This document shows, one piece after another, positions 35,804 to 44,147 of a stretch of 64,000 nucleotides of DNA (within the stretch, counting starts at the first letter, position 1; each line of letters starts with the position of its first letter). The translations under genes were made by a program, and so were the position numbers. A model generated the notes under the pieces. That model saw only the letters and a program-made list of their open reading frames with translations, did not search any database and was not told the DNA's origin. The stretch comes from Cryobacterium flavum (GTDB lineage: Bacteria > Actinomycetota > Actinomycetes > Actinomycetales > Microbacteriaceae): positions 1-64,000 of the forward strand of contig NZ_FNIB01000003.1 of assembly GCF_900103805.1 (NCBI RefSeq). Direction: 5' to 3'.

Positions 35804-36298
35804 TCACCGCTTCTTCCCTCCGATCCCCGGCACGGACGCGACCTGTGTCATCCACGCCGCTATCGGGTGGTCGTCGACGTGGTCCACGGACTCGAGCTCC
35901 ACACCCCGCGTCGACTTGCCCATCCCTACCGGTGTCACCGGCGGTACCGGCTCGAGCGCCGCGCCGTTGATGAACATGAGCTTGACGTGGCCTGCAAAAC
36001 CGCCGCAGCTGAAGCACCATCCGTCGCCTACTCCGTAGTAGGCCATGCCCCACTTCACAGAGCGATGGAGGTTGGGCAGTGTTTTGGCGGCCAGCGCGTC
36101 GATTGCTTCGATGATGCCTCGCTGCGGCTGCGGAAGGCTGGCAATGTACGCGAAGACAGGCTTGTCCCCGACGGCCGCTTTCGCGGGGCTCGCCCGGCCA
36201 GTCATAGCTGCCGGCAGTGTCCACGACGCATCGCTAGACGCCGCAATGCCGTCGGCCGGCTTTTGAACTTCGCTCCTGCCCCTCTCGCTGCTGTCCAT
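35804..36298 (-). CDS. DUF1801 domain protein
   Basis: 164 aa with a DUF1801/YdhG-like domain: VFAYIASLPQPQRGIIEAID, SVKWGMAYYGVGDGWCF, HVKLMFINGAALEP and VGMGKSTRGVELESV. The fold binds an unknown small ligand; function is not known. The N-terminal ~45 residues are low-complexity. ATG at 36298. A truncated relative lies immediately downstream. Confidence 0.75.
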   Translation of the reverse strand: MDSSERGRSEVQKPADGIAASSDASWTLPAAMTGRASPAKAAVGDKPVFAYIASLPQPQRGIIEAIDALAAKTLPNLHRSVKWGMAYYGVGDGWCFSCGGFAGHVKLMFINGAALEPVPPVTPVGMGKSTRGVELESVDHVDDHPIAAWMTQVASVPGIGGKKR

Positions 36299-36424
36299 GG
36301 CGAGATGCTATTCCTTCCCCGTCGCCGAAAGACGATTGCGCATCCTCAAATTTCGGTGTATCACTGAGGATAGATCTAGCAGGCACCCTTGGTACCGGAA
36401 CGAACGTGAACATGGGATTCGACA

Positions 36425-36522
36425 AAACTGCAGATCAGACGGCGGTGCCACCGTGGCACCACCGCATTCCAGTCGGCAACCCTTGCCTAGGCCCGGTCGA
36501 GAAGTGCGGCGGCGGTCGGGCA
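36425..36522 (-). pseudogene. 3'-tail remnant of a second integrase with terminator-like palindrome
   Basis: On the minus strand 36487-36522 encodes PTAAALLDRA followed by a TAG, matching the PATAALLDRAFAKDKE tail of the integrase at 36588. It is followed by the palindrome GGTGCCAC-C-GTGGCACC (36444-36460) in a CAGATC context that resembles the palindrome after the integrase. About 100 bp is therefore an imperfect duplicate of the integrase 3' end. Confidence 0.7.
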
Positions 36523-36559
36523 GCTTATGGCCTGACTTGCAGAAAAACCCCAGATCTCA

Positions 36560-36584
36560 CGGTGCTGCCACCGTGGCAGCACCG
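36560..36584. repeat. 25-bp palindrome after the integrase gene
   Basis: Arms CGGTGCTGCCAC (36560-36571) and GTGGCAGCACCG (36573-36584) are perfectly complementary around a single C. It lies 3 nt beyond the integrase stop. A related 17-bp palindrome occurs at 36444-36460. There is no U-tract, so it is either a hairpin terminator or a protein-binding site used by the element. Confidence 0.75.
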
Positions 36585-36587
36585 CGT

Positions 36588-37777
36588 TCACTCCTTGTCT
36601 TTCGCGAATGCGCGGTCGAGAAGTGCAGCAGTAGCCGGGTTCACCAGTTCGCTGCGCTGGATATAGTGCTGCACCGTGACCCGCGTGTCCGTGTGGCCAA
36701 GCAGCTCGGCGGCGAGTTCGATGCTGGCGTTGGTGTTGACCGCGGTGGCGACCGTGCGGCGGAACATGTGTGGTGTCACTCCGTTGATGCCCGCTCCCTC
36801 GAGCACCTGTCGCAACTGACGACGCACGTTCGCGGTCGTCAACGGAGTGCCGTCGCGGGACTGAAACAGCAGCCCATCCAGGCCCAGACTCCCGAATTTG
36901 GCGAGCCGCCGGCGCACGGCGTCAGCGGTGAATGTGGGCAGTGCCACAACACGCGTGGACTTCGCGGTTTTGGGATGGTCTTGCCGGAAGGTCAGTTCGC
37001 CGTTGCGACTGACGATGGTTCCGGCAAGGCGAATGGAGGGCACGGCACTAGTGATGTCAATGTCCCGGCGTCGGATGGCGAGAACCTCACCGATGCGGGC
37101 CGAGGTGCCGAGCATCACCTCGATGATCGCGCCGAGCTGGCCATCGGGTTTGGGGCCAGAGATATGGTTGGCGGCGCTCTCCCATTGCGCGATCGCCGCG
37201 CGGATGACGTTCACCTCTGGGGCGGTGAGGGCATTGGGCACGTGCGGCTCGCGGTAGAGGCGGGCGACGTGGTGCATCGGGTTGCGGGGGAGTACCTCGT
37301 GCCGCACGGCCAGTTCCAATGCCAGCCGCAATACGACCCGAGCCTGTTTGGCCCGGCTGTAGGAGAGCTTCGCGAGCTGCTTAATGAACTTGTCGCACCG
37401 GGCCACACCGATCTCCCGCAACGCCAGGTTGTCGAAGGCGGGTGAGACAAGCGTGCGCATGTTGCGCTCGTACAGGTTGCGGGTGGTCCGGGAGATCCGA
37501 TCCTCCAGGTCGATGTCTTCCAGCCAGTACGTCACCAGGTCTTTGAACAGGCTGTCGGGCGTCAGCGCTGTGTCGGCGGGTTGGAGAACAGGTCCCGGTT
37601 GGCGAGCTTGGCCTTCAGCGCCCGCTCGGCGGCGTTGGCCGTGGTACCGGAGGCTTGCACGAGGCGCGCGTGGCCGTCCCAGTCCCGGTAGCGGGTTCTC
37701 GCCTCGTACCGGCCGGTCGGTGTCTGGCGGGTGTTGATGTCGCCGAAGGTGCCGATCGTGAGCCGCTGCCGGGCCAC
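36588..37777 (-). pseudogene. tyrosine integrase split by a frameshift
   Basis: The N-terminal part (37562-37777, 71 aa, MARQRLTIGTFGDINTRQT onward) is an AP2-like arm-binding domain and runs into a stop after LFSNPPTQR. The rest (GTG 37535 to 36588) continues in another frame that is open upstream as PADTALTPDSLFKDLVTYW, so one indel near 37575-37590 separates them. The catalytic part is complete: Arg in TSARIGEVLAIR, HxxR in PHMFRRTVAT, His in LLGHTDTRVTVQ and the Tyr of HYIQR. A rejoined protein would be ~390 aa, normal for an island integrase. Either inactivated, a programmed shift, or a sequence error. Confidence 0.85.
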
Positions 37778-37783
37778 CTCAGC

Positions 37784-38041
37784 TCACCGCCGATCGGTGC
37801 GCCGGGGCTCGCTGGGGGAGGGCTCGCGCTGCTGGGCGATCCAGGCTCGCACGTCGGAAATGGCGAACTTCAGATGCTTGCCGAACCGGTAGGCCGTTGG
37901 CCCTTTGCCGTGCACCCGCCAGTCGTAGACCGTGGAGATGGGGATACCCAGGTAGGCGGCCAGCTCGGCAACGTCCATCAGCGGTTCGAGCCCCCAGCTG
38001 TCGGTGGGAGGGGAGGTTAGCTTGTCGTCGTGGATACTCAT
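37784..38041 (-). CDS. excisionase-like helix-turn-helix protein
   Basis: About 85 aa from the ATG at 38041; a longer frame to 38143 has an Arg-rich, unlikely N-terminus. The core LMDVAELAAYLGIPISTVYD and GKHLKFAISDVRAWIAQQ is the MerR-like winged helix of the excisionase/AlpA family. Ends 6 nt before the integrase start and lies ~180 nt from the tRNA repeat, the classic xis-int-att order. It would direct excision of the island. Confidence 0.8.
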   Translation of the reverse strand: MSIHDDKLTSPPTDSWGLEPLMDVAELAAYLGIPISTVYDWRVHGKGPTAYRFGKHLKFAISDVRAWIAQQREPSPSEPRRTDRR

Positions 38042-38182
38042 GCCCAGAAGGTGCGCACGACGATCCCGGACGATCGGGAGGTACCGAAACCGACGACGGC
38101 GACTCGCACGCGAAGGCCGAATCACCGGCTCCAAAACGCTCAAAGTGATGGGGTAGTGATGACTTAATCAAATCTCTTAACC

Positions 38183-38216
38183 AAAAAAGTCCCGGAAATC
38201 CTTGAGTTTCCGGGAC
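38183..38216 (-). terminator. terminator of tRNA-Pro
   Basis: Read on the minus strand: GTCCCGGAAA (38216-38207), an 8-nt loop, TTTCCGGGAC (38198-38189), then six T (38188-38183). It starts 4 nt after the CCA end of the tRNA and lies on the island side of the junction, so the element brings its own terminator for the reconstituted tRNA. Confidence 0.85.
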
Positions 38217-38217
38217 A

Positions 38218-38296
<79 letters not shown>

Positions 38297-38550
38297 CCGC
38301 TTCCGCAAAGCGATTCCAACACTCGAAACCTGCGGAAGACAACTGTAAGAGCTTACCGCTTTATACGAGGACCCAAGAACACATGGAAGGGCACCGACGA
38401 TCGCCGTTGGAATGAAGAATATTTGGTGTTCCCATGGCCTCCGAGCTGGCAGGGTTTATTGGTTGCGTCGCAAAGGGGCTCACGGCGATACGACATTCGT
38501 GATGCGCGGCGGTGCTCACGGCCTCGCGTCTAGATTTACCCACTGTTCGC
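38297..38550. other. intergenic region right of the tRNA
   Basis: About 250 nt between the tRNA (minus) and the next gene (plus). It should hold the tRNA promoter on the minus strand, but I could not place it confidently. No coding signal. Confidence 0.35.
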
Positions 38551-38578
38551 TTGCCAACTTTCACCAAGTTGCTACTCT
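38551..38578 (+). promoter_or_regulatory. promoter of the membrane-protein gene, leaderless candidate
   Basis: TTGCCA (38551-38556) and TACTCT (38573-38578) are separated by 16 bp. The expected start site coincides with the ATG at 38585 and no ribosome-binding site is present, suggesting a leaderless transcript. Confidence 0.5.
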
Positions 38579-38584
38579 GAGCGC

Positions 38585-39325
38585 ATGGCAGTCATCGTTC
38601 GCACCGTGAACCGCATGCAGACAAATCGTGCCCGTCGTGTTTCGGTCCGCTGGTCGCTCGCCGCGGCCGGGCTGTTTCTTGCAGCGGCCGCGCTGCAGCT
38701 TGTCGCCTCGTTGGAACGGTGGGTCGTGCTCACCGACTCATGGACGCGCACCGACACCTCCATTGAAGACCACCGTTTCGACTACTCGTACCCCGCGGAC
38801 CCGTGGGAAAACCTCGGCACGACCGCGCAATTTTTCGGCTTAAGTCTTCTGCTGCTGGCGCTGGGCATCAGGGCCTTGGCACGATCAGTCGCGAGTCGCG
38901 ACAGTGGCTTTGAGCGGATGCTTACCGTCGCCACCGCAGCATCTTTCGGCATCACCGGCATGCACGCCCTCGTTTCGGGCCTCATGGGTGTTCCGTCTCC
39001 GCTGCAATTCCTGCCGGTGCAGATGCTGCTGAGTTTGATCGGGTTCGCTGGTTTGATCGTCTTGAGCGTGCGCTCGCTGCGCGTGTCATGGGCGTCATCC
39101 GTCGCGTGCCTGTTGTTGCTCGGCGTCACCTTGCCGGGCACTATCGTCGTCACCTTTCAGATTGCGCCGGCCATCCTGGGCTATCAGTCGCACGACACGA
39201 CTCCCTTTACCGAGATGATCGTCGCGGTGTCGACGGCCGCGGCAGGCGTGGCGACGCTTGTGGCGGCAGGGGTGGCGGAGCGCGCTCGTCGCCGATCCGC
39301 TGCGCAGAGTCGCGTGGCGGCTTAG
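38585..39325 (+). CDS. integral membrane protein of unknown function
   Basis: 246 aa with about five hydrophobic helices (near residues 22-42, 78-98, 113-135, 140-160 and 165-185) plus a further one at ~205-230. The first loop (~residues 45-78) is polar with TRTDTSIEDHRFDYSYPAD. No family recognised. The stop overlaps the end of the convergent NYN gene by 3 nt, so the two transcripts are antisense at their 3' ends. Confidence 0.75.
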   Translation: MAVIVRTVNRMQTNRARRVSVRWSLAAAGLFLAAAALQLVASLERWVVLTDSWTRTDTSIEDHRFDYSYPADPWENLGTTAQFFGLSLLLLALGIRALARSVASRDSGFERMLTVATAASFGITGMHALVSGLMGVPSPLQFLPVQMLLSLIGFAGLIVLSVRSLRVSWASSVACLLLLGVTLPGTIVVTFQIAPAILGYQSHDTTPFTEMIVAVSTAAAGVATLVAAGVAERARRRSAAQSRVAA

Positions 39326-40329
39326 CGCCTACTTTCTGCTTCGGGGCGCAGTCGGATGAGCCGCTGAGGGCCATCCTCTTTCAGCTCGGCCAAGTCGCTG
39401 CGCGAGGAGAGAAAGTCGGTGAAGGACCGAAAGCCGAGCGGCTTCTCGTTGAAGGACGGGTCCATGCGGCGCATTTGGTTCTTGATCGTGCCCGTGTTGA
39501 GCCACTCGTCGGCGTCACCCTTGGCGTGACCGATCTGCAGCGCACGCACAAGGAGCTCCGTGGCCAGTGTCTGTGGGTCAATGTCGTCGCCGGCCTCAGG
39601 CTCGTCGAACTGCGCGTCTTCGGTGTGCGAGAACATGGGATTAGTGGCGAAAAGTCGGGCCTGGACGGGCGCCGGGTCGGGTGTAATCTCAACAGTTTCC
39701 GGGGTCTTCCTGCTTGACTTGGGCCTCTCCTCAATGGTGGTGACGGTCGTTTTGCCGATTCCGGGCAGCGAGTCGTAGTCCTCGAACTCGTCGCAGGCTG
39801 CCGCCAGCGAGGTGCTCGTCGAGCCCGCGACCCCGATGCCGACCACGAAACGACCCAGCCGCTTCGACTTCTGGGCGAGCGCGATGTAGTCGGAGTCGCC
39901 GGCGATGATGATCACGTGGGTGAGGTCAGGCAGGCGAAAGAGGTCTTCGACCACGTCGACGGCCAAACGGATGTCCGCGCCATTTTTGGTTCCGCGGGTA
40001 GTCGTGGTGAATAGCTGGGTCAGGTCCACCGCACGAGACATGAGCTGGCGCTGGTAGCTCGCATTGACGGGCACGGACCAGTCGGCGTAGGCGCGGTTGA
40101 CGACCAGGGTGCCAAAGGACGCGGCAAAGTCGATGATGGCGTTGAAATCTACCGTCGCGGAAGCGAGGCGTGCGGCGATCTCGGGGTCGGCATCCGGGCT
40201 CTTTTTATTGAAATCGCGGATGCCGTCGCGCTGGAAGGCGTTGCGCCCGTGCAGCTGCTGGTAGCGCGAGATGACGATGTTGTCGAAGTCGATATAGAGG
40301 CCGACGCGAGCATCGTTCGGTTCAGTCAT
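39322..40329 (-). CDS. NYN-domain putative RNase with C-terminal OST-HTH/LOTUS domain
   Basis: 335 aa from the ATG at 40329 (AAGGAG 7 nt upstream). The N-terminal NYN domain (PIN-like, LabA/DUF88 family) has the acidic metal-binding residues in LYIDFDN, NGADIRLAVD and IIAGDSDYIALAQ. A Pro/Glu-rich linker leads to a C-terminal winged-helix region (ALQIGHAKGDADEWLNTGTI and FRSFTDFLSSR) fitting OST-HTH/LOTUS, an RNA-binding module. It probably cleaves RNA; the target is unknown. The longer frame to 40536 is not supported. Confidence 0.85.
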   Translation of the reverse strand: MTEPNDARVGLYIDFDNIVISRYQQLHGRNAFQRDGIRDFNKKSPDADPEIAARLASATVDFNAIIDFAASFGTLVVNRAYADWSVPVNASYQRQLMSRAVDLTQLFTTTTRGTKNGADIRLAVDVVEDLFRLPDLTHVIIIAGDSDYIALAQKSKRLGRFVVGIGVAGSTSTSLAAACDEFEDYDSLPGIGKTTVTTIEERPKSSRKTPETVEITPDPAPVQARLFATNPMFSHTEDAQFDEPEAGDDIDPQTLATELLVRALQIGHAKGDADEWLNTGTIKNQMRRMDPSFNEKPLGFRSFTDFLSSRSDLAELKEDGPQRLIRLRPEAESRR

Positions 40330-40527
40330 GGTGAGCTCCTTAGCCACAAGCGGAAGACTCAGGCGCGATCCGGTATCTCCAGTCTGCGCCGAGCGGCGGG
40401 GAGAGAGCAACTCGGCTTCCTCCTTGCACCAGTAATCGACTCCAGCGGGCGCTCTCTGCACCGGGTCATGAAGCGCCGTGGGCCACCAAAATTTGTCGCG
40501 CACCCGTGAAAGACGGATGCTTGATTC

Positions 40528-41217
40528 ATGGAGCACACGAACGAAACCTCACCCGGCGACACCGACCACGAAGCGGAGGTTGCATCCGCTGTTCCCGCCC
40601 CGCGCGATCCCGGCGCGGTCGAAGAATTCTGGGATGAGCGCTACGCCGACACGGCACAGCTGTGGAGCGGGCAGCCGAACGCGACACTCCTGACCGAGAT
40701 ACAAGGATTACCGGCCGGGCGCGTACTTGACGTCGGCTGCGGCGAAGGAGCGGATGCCCTCTGGCTGGCGGAACACGGGTGGCGCGTCACCGCGCTGGAC
40801 GTGTCGCGGGTAGCACTCGACCGGGCAGCCGCCCAGGCCGCCGTTCGCGGAGTGCAGGTGAACTGGCTACACGCCGGCCTGGTCGAGGCGGCGCTGCCAC
40901 CGGCATCCTTCGATCTGGTTTCTGCGCAGTACCCCGCGTTGCTGCGTACCGACGAGAACGTTGCCGAGCACGCGCTGCTTGCCGCTGTCGCGCTCAATGG
41001 TGTGCTGCTCTTTGTGCATCACCCCGCTCCGACGGAAGAGGCGGCCGTCGCCCATGGTTTTAATGCCGAGGACTATGTGGGCCCGGCCCAGGTCGCTGCA
41101 CTGCTGGACGACAACTGGCGGGTCGAGATCGATGAGACCCGGCCTCGCCATGTAGCCACCGGCGCCGGGTCGCATCACACTCACGACGTTGTCCTGTGGG
41201 CTCGACGACTGCGCTGA
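40528..41217 (+). CDS. class I SAM-dependent methyltransferase
   Basis: 229 aa. Motif I VLDVGCGEGADALWLAEHG, followed by VTALDVSRVALDRA and SFDLVSAQYPAL. The preceding FWDERYADTAQLWSGQPN is typical of the TehB/thiopurine-like and tellurite-resistance-like small methyltransferases. The substrate is unknown. Divergent from the NYN gene; the N-terminal ~30 residues are disordered and acidic. Confidence 0.85.
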   Translation: MEHTNETSPGDTDHEAEVASAVPAPRDPGAVEEFWDERYADTAQLWSGQPNATLLTEIQGLPAGRVLDVGCGEGADALWLAEHGWRVTALDVSRVALDRAAAQAAVRGVQVNWLHAGLVEAALPPASFDLVSAQYPALLRTDENVAEHALLAAVALNGVLLFVHHPAPTEEAAVAHGFNAEDYVGPAQVAALLDDNWRVEIDETRPRHVATGAGSHHTHDVVLWARRLR

Positions 41218-41325
41218 TCGGCCACATTGAGATTGCGGCCGGTGCTCCGCGGCCGCAGCGAGATTTCGCAAGTACTTCGGGCTGCCCCGGCCCGCGAGTA
41301 GTCTGCCGATAGGGTGATTATTATT

Positions 41326-42081
41326 ATGCAGATTCGGGACATTGGCCTGTCGGAGCTCAAGGGCGGCCGACACACGACGCGGGAAAACCTGCTGCTCGAA
41401 GCGTACGGTCCGGCGGGGGACCGACTCTTCGCGGTCGTTGACCTCGCTAACGGGCGCGTGTTGAAGACCGTTGAGCATCCGTTATTGATCACCTGCCGAG
41501 CCCAGTGGCAAGACGGGGTCCTGTCGGTCGACATCGGTGGGCAGCATATTTCCGCGACACCCGAGGTCAACGATCAAAATGTCACACTGGACTACTGGGG
41601 TCGCGCCGTTGGTATGCACGTGGTTGCGGGGCCGTGGGCCCGAGCATTCTCTCGTTTGCTCGGCAAGGATGTCGCTCTGGCACAGATCAACGCCCCGGGC
41701 GGCGTGGTCTACGGCGACTCCGTCACCATCGTGACAACGAGTTCGCTTCGCCGGCTCGCCGATGAGGCGGCCACGACCGTTGATGCTCGCCGGTTTCGGG
41801 CGACGTTCACAATTGACACGGGCGACGCGGCTGCACAGGTGGAAGATTCCTGGGCTGGTCGTGAACTCGACGTGGGGAGCGCACGCCTGCTCGTGGGCGC
41901 CGGTATCCCTCGCTGCGCCGTCATCGATCAGGAGCCCGACACCGGCGCTCGCGGAACAAACCTACTGAAGACCCTCGTCCGATTGAACGGGAGTGACATG
42001 CCATTCGGCGTCTACGCTCGGGTCATTCACCCGGGAAGGGTCGGCTGCGGCGACCAGGTGCGATTACTCCCCGGTAGCTGA
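41326..42081 (+). CDS. MOSC domain protein
   Basis: 251 aa from the ATG at 41326; a GTG at 41314 would add four residues. An N-terminal beta-barrel (MQIRDIGLSELKGGRH) precedes the MOSC domain: SRLLGKDVALAQ, then RCAVIDQEPDTGAR and FGVYARVIHPGRVGCGDQVR. MOSC proteins handle sulfur bound to a conserved cysteine and molybdenum cofactor ligands; the Cys in GIPRCAV occupies the expected position. The partner enzyme is not in the window. Confidence 0.8.
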   Translation: MQIRDIGLSELKGGRHTTRENLLLEAYGPAGDRLFAVVDLANGRVLKTVEHPLLITCRAQWQDGVLSVDIGGQHISATPEVNDQNVTLDYWGRAVGMHVVAGPWARAFSRLLGKDVALAQINAPGGVVYGDSVTIVTTSSLRRLADEAATTVDARRFRATFTIDTGDAAAQVEDSWAGRELDVGSARLLVGAGIPRCAVIDQEPDTGARGTNLLKTLVRLNGSDMPFGVYARVIHPGRVGCGDQVRLLPGS

Positions 42082-42149
42082 TGGGAAGCCGGGCTTAGAG
42101 CGATTCTGTCCGTGGTTCGTATCGGTGCCGGCCGCAAAGCGGCAGCAGG

Positions 42150-42830
42150 TCAGGGAGCGATCTGCTTGACCGGGCGCATGAGAATCTCCTGGATGAGTAC
42201 ATTGGCCGGCTGCGCAAAGGCGAAGACCAGCGCCTGGGCTACGTCTTCGGGCTGCATCGCTTCCAGCTGTGTGCGGCGGGTTAGGAGAACATCGCTGACG
42301 TTTTCGCCGAACTCGGTCCAGACTGCGCCCGGTTCGAGAACCGAGACGCGGATACCCTCCTCGCCAAGTTTTTTGCGCAGGGCATCGTGAAAACCGACGA
42401 CGGCATACTTCGTCGCGCTGTACACCGACCAGGTGGCTGCGCCGTAGCGGCCTCCGACGCTCGAAACGGAACAGATCATTGCGCCGGCCCGGCCGCGCAT
42501 GAGGGGGATGGCCGCCTGGGTGCAGTTCAGCACGCCGTACAAGTTTGCATCGATCATTGACTTCCAGTCAGCGGGGTCGCTGCTCTCAAATGGCGAGCTG
42601 ATGCCCAGGCCAGCGTTGTTGAAGAGCAGATCCACCCCACCGAAACGGCTCTCGATCGTGGCGAACATGGATGTGACTGCGGTGGCATCCGCGACATCGA
42701 GCTGCATAATCGTGGCGGAGTCTCCGAGTTCGGCGGCCAGATCCTGCATTTTCATGTGTGTGGCTCTCTTGCTCGTGATGAGGACAGAAAGGCGACCCGG
42801 CGCTGATCCATCAGGTTGAGAACACAAAAG
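42150..42830 (-). pseudogene. 5'-truncated short-chain dehydrogenase
   Basis: The conserved part begins at MQDLAAELGDSATIMQLDVA and continues through DLLFNNAGLGIS, MICSVSSVGG, VYSATKYAVVGFHDAL (YxxxK) and VLEPGAVWTEF. The N-terminal ~35 residues with the TGxxxGIG NAD(P)-binding motif are absent; upstream sequence in the same frame is unrelated. Without this motif the enzyme should not bind cofactor. It is divergent from the MmyB-like regulator at 43017, the usual arrangement for a regulated SDR. Confidence 0.75.
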
Positions 42831-43016
42831 GCATGGTGCAGCTTTACACCGGACAGACGCTGGAGAACCCAGACTTGCACGAATTCTCAATTGTACAGTT
42901 GATGACACCGGCGAACAGCTGCCCAATCGCAAAAGTGCATATCTGGTGAGCCCCTGGTCGACGACGGGCGGGCCGCACCACAAGTTCGACGCGCACCGGC
43001 AAGGGATACTGGAGGC

Positions 43017-43895
43017 ATGGACGACAAAGATACCCTCGCTGATTTTCTGCGCTCAGCCCGGGCACGACTGACGCCAGCTGATGTCGGCCTGCCGGTGAAC
43101 CCCCACGCGGCCGCACGGCGGGTACCCGGACTGCGCCGTGACGAAGTAGCCGGGCTGGCCGGCGTGAGCGTGGATTACTACGCGCGCATGGAGCAGGGCC
43201 GGGTAACCCAGGCATCCGATGCTGTTGTCAATGCGCTAGCCGGTGTGTTGCACCTGAATGAGGCGGAACGCAGCTACCTGTTCTCACTGTTATCCGCGTC
43301 GACCGGCGGCCGCAGCCAGCAGCGGCGGCGCACACACGCGGTTCGACCCTCGGTGCGCACCATAATGGATTCCTTTACCGCACAGCCGGCCTTCGTGCTC
43401 GGTGTCGGCATGGATGTGCTGGCCATGAACGACCTCGCCAAGCTGCTGCTGAAAGACTTCACGAAGAGCTCGGGACTCGGGCGCAGCATGGCCCGGTGGA
43501 CATTCCTCGACCCGTCAGCGCGCACACTCTACTTGGACTGGGAGATTGTGGCGTGCGATGTGGCGGCTATGCTCCGTCACGACGCTCGGTCCCACCCCAA
43601 CGACTCGGCTCTCAACGAACTGATCGGTGAGTTGACCGTCAAGAGCGACGAATTTCGTGCGTGGTGGAGTCAGCACCGGGTGTGGGAGTGCACCTTCGGC
43701 GTGAAGCGCTTCATGCACCCGATCGTGGGCCGGGTCGACGTGGATTACGAGACCTTTCCGGTTCCGGGCGAACCAGACCAGCAACTCTTCGTCTACAGCA
43801 CCCAGCCGGCGTCCTCCTCAAACGACGCGCTGCGCATCCTGGCCTCCTGGCGCGCAGATCAGACGGATGCCGCGGCGCTCGAGTCTTCTCTCTGA
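43017..43895 (+). CDS. MmyB-like XRE-family transcriptional regulator
   Basis: 292 aa. An N-terminal HTH (VPGLRRDEVAGLAGVSVDYY, then ARMEQGRVTQASDAVVNALA) is followed by the MmyB-like ligand-binding domain (VLGVGMDVLAMNDLAKLLL, LDWEIVACDVAAMLR, VKRFMHPIVGRVDVDYETF). Members usually repress or activate a neighbouring SDR; here the divergent SDR is truncated, so the regulator may be orphaned. GGAGG at 43011-43015 is close to the ATG; AAGGGA at 43001 gives a better spacing. Confidence 0.87.
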   Translation: MDDKDTLADFLRSARARLTPADVGLPVNPHAAARRVPGLRRDEVAGLAGVSVDYYARMEQGRVTQASDAVVNALAGVLHLNEAERSYLFSLLSASTGGRSQQRRRTHAVRPSVRTIMDSFTAQPAFVLGVGMDVLAMNDLAKLLLKDFTKSSGLGRSMARWTFLDPSARTLYLDWEIVACDVAAMLRHDARSHPNDSALNELIGELTVKSDEFRAWWSQHRVWECTFGVKRFMHPIVGRVDVDYETFPVPGEPDQQLFVYSTQPASSSNDALRILASWRADQTDAAALESSL

Positions 43896-44055
43896 CGCAA
43901 CAAATCCTTCCGGTAAAGATACGGCGCCCCGAGGCGGGCGCGCTTCCCGGCGCTGAGAACGAGATTGAGCAATCCCGAGCGCACCACGCAGCGCAATCCA
44001 AGCGTCGCCGTAAGGGGAATGAAGTGGTCGAAGCGATGCCCGATTAACGACGGAT

Positions 44056-44089
44056 GCCCCGGGCCGCGTTGACAACTGCGGCCCGGGGC
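44056..44089. terminator. 12-bp hairpin between convergent genes
   Basis: GCCCCGGGCCGC (44056-44067) and GCGGCCCGGGGC (44078-44089) form a perfect stem with a 10-nt loop between the XRE gene and the alcohol dehydrogenase gene. It is symmetric and has no U-tract, a form seen for actinobacterial bidirectional terminators. Confidence 0.55.
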
Positions 44090-44147
44090 GGTTCGTGCCT
44101 GGGTTTATTATCGACCTGGGCGGTGTCTATAGCGCCGGTCGGGGAGC

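Noticed and set aside
36588-37535. Integrase annotated as an intact 315-aa gene from the GTG at 37535
   Set aside because: The frame is open upstream of that GTG and the missing arm-binding domain is present in the adjacent frame, so it is the 3' part of a frameshifted gene.
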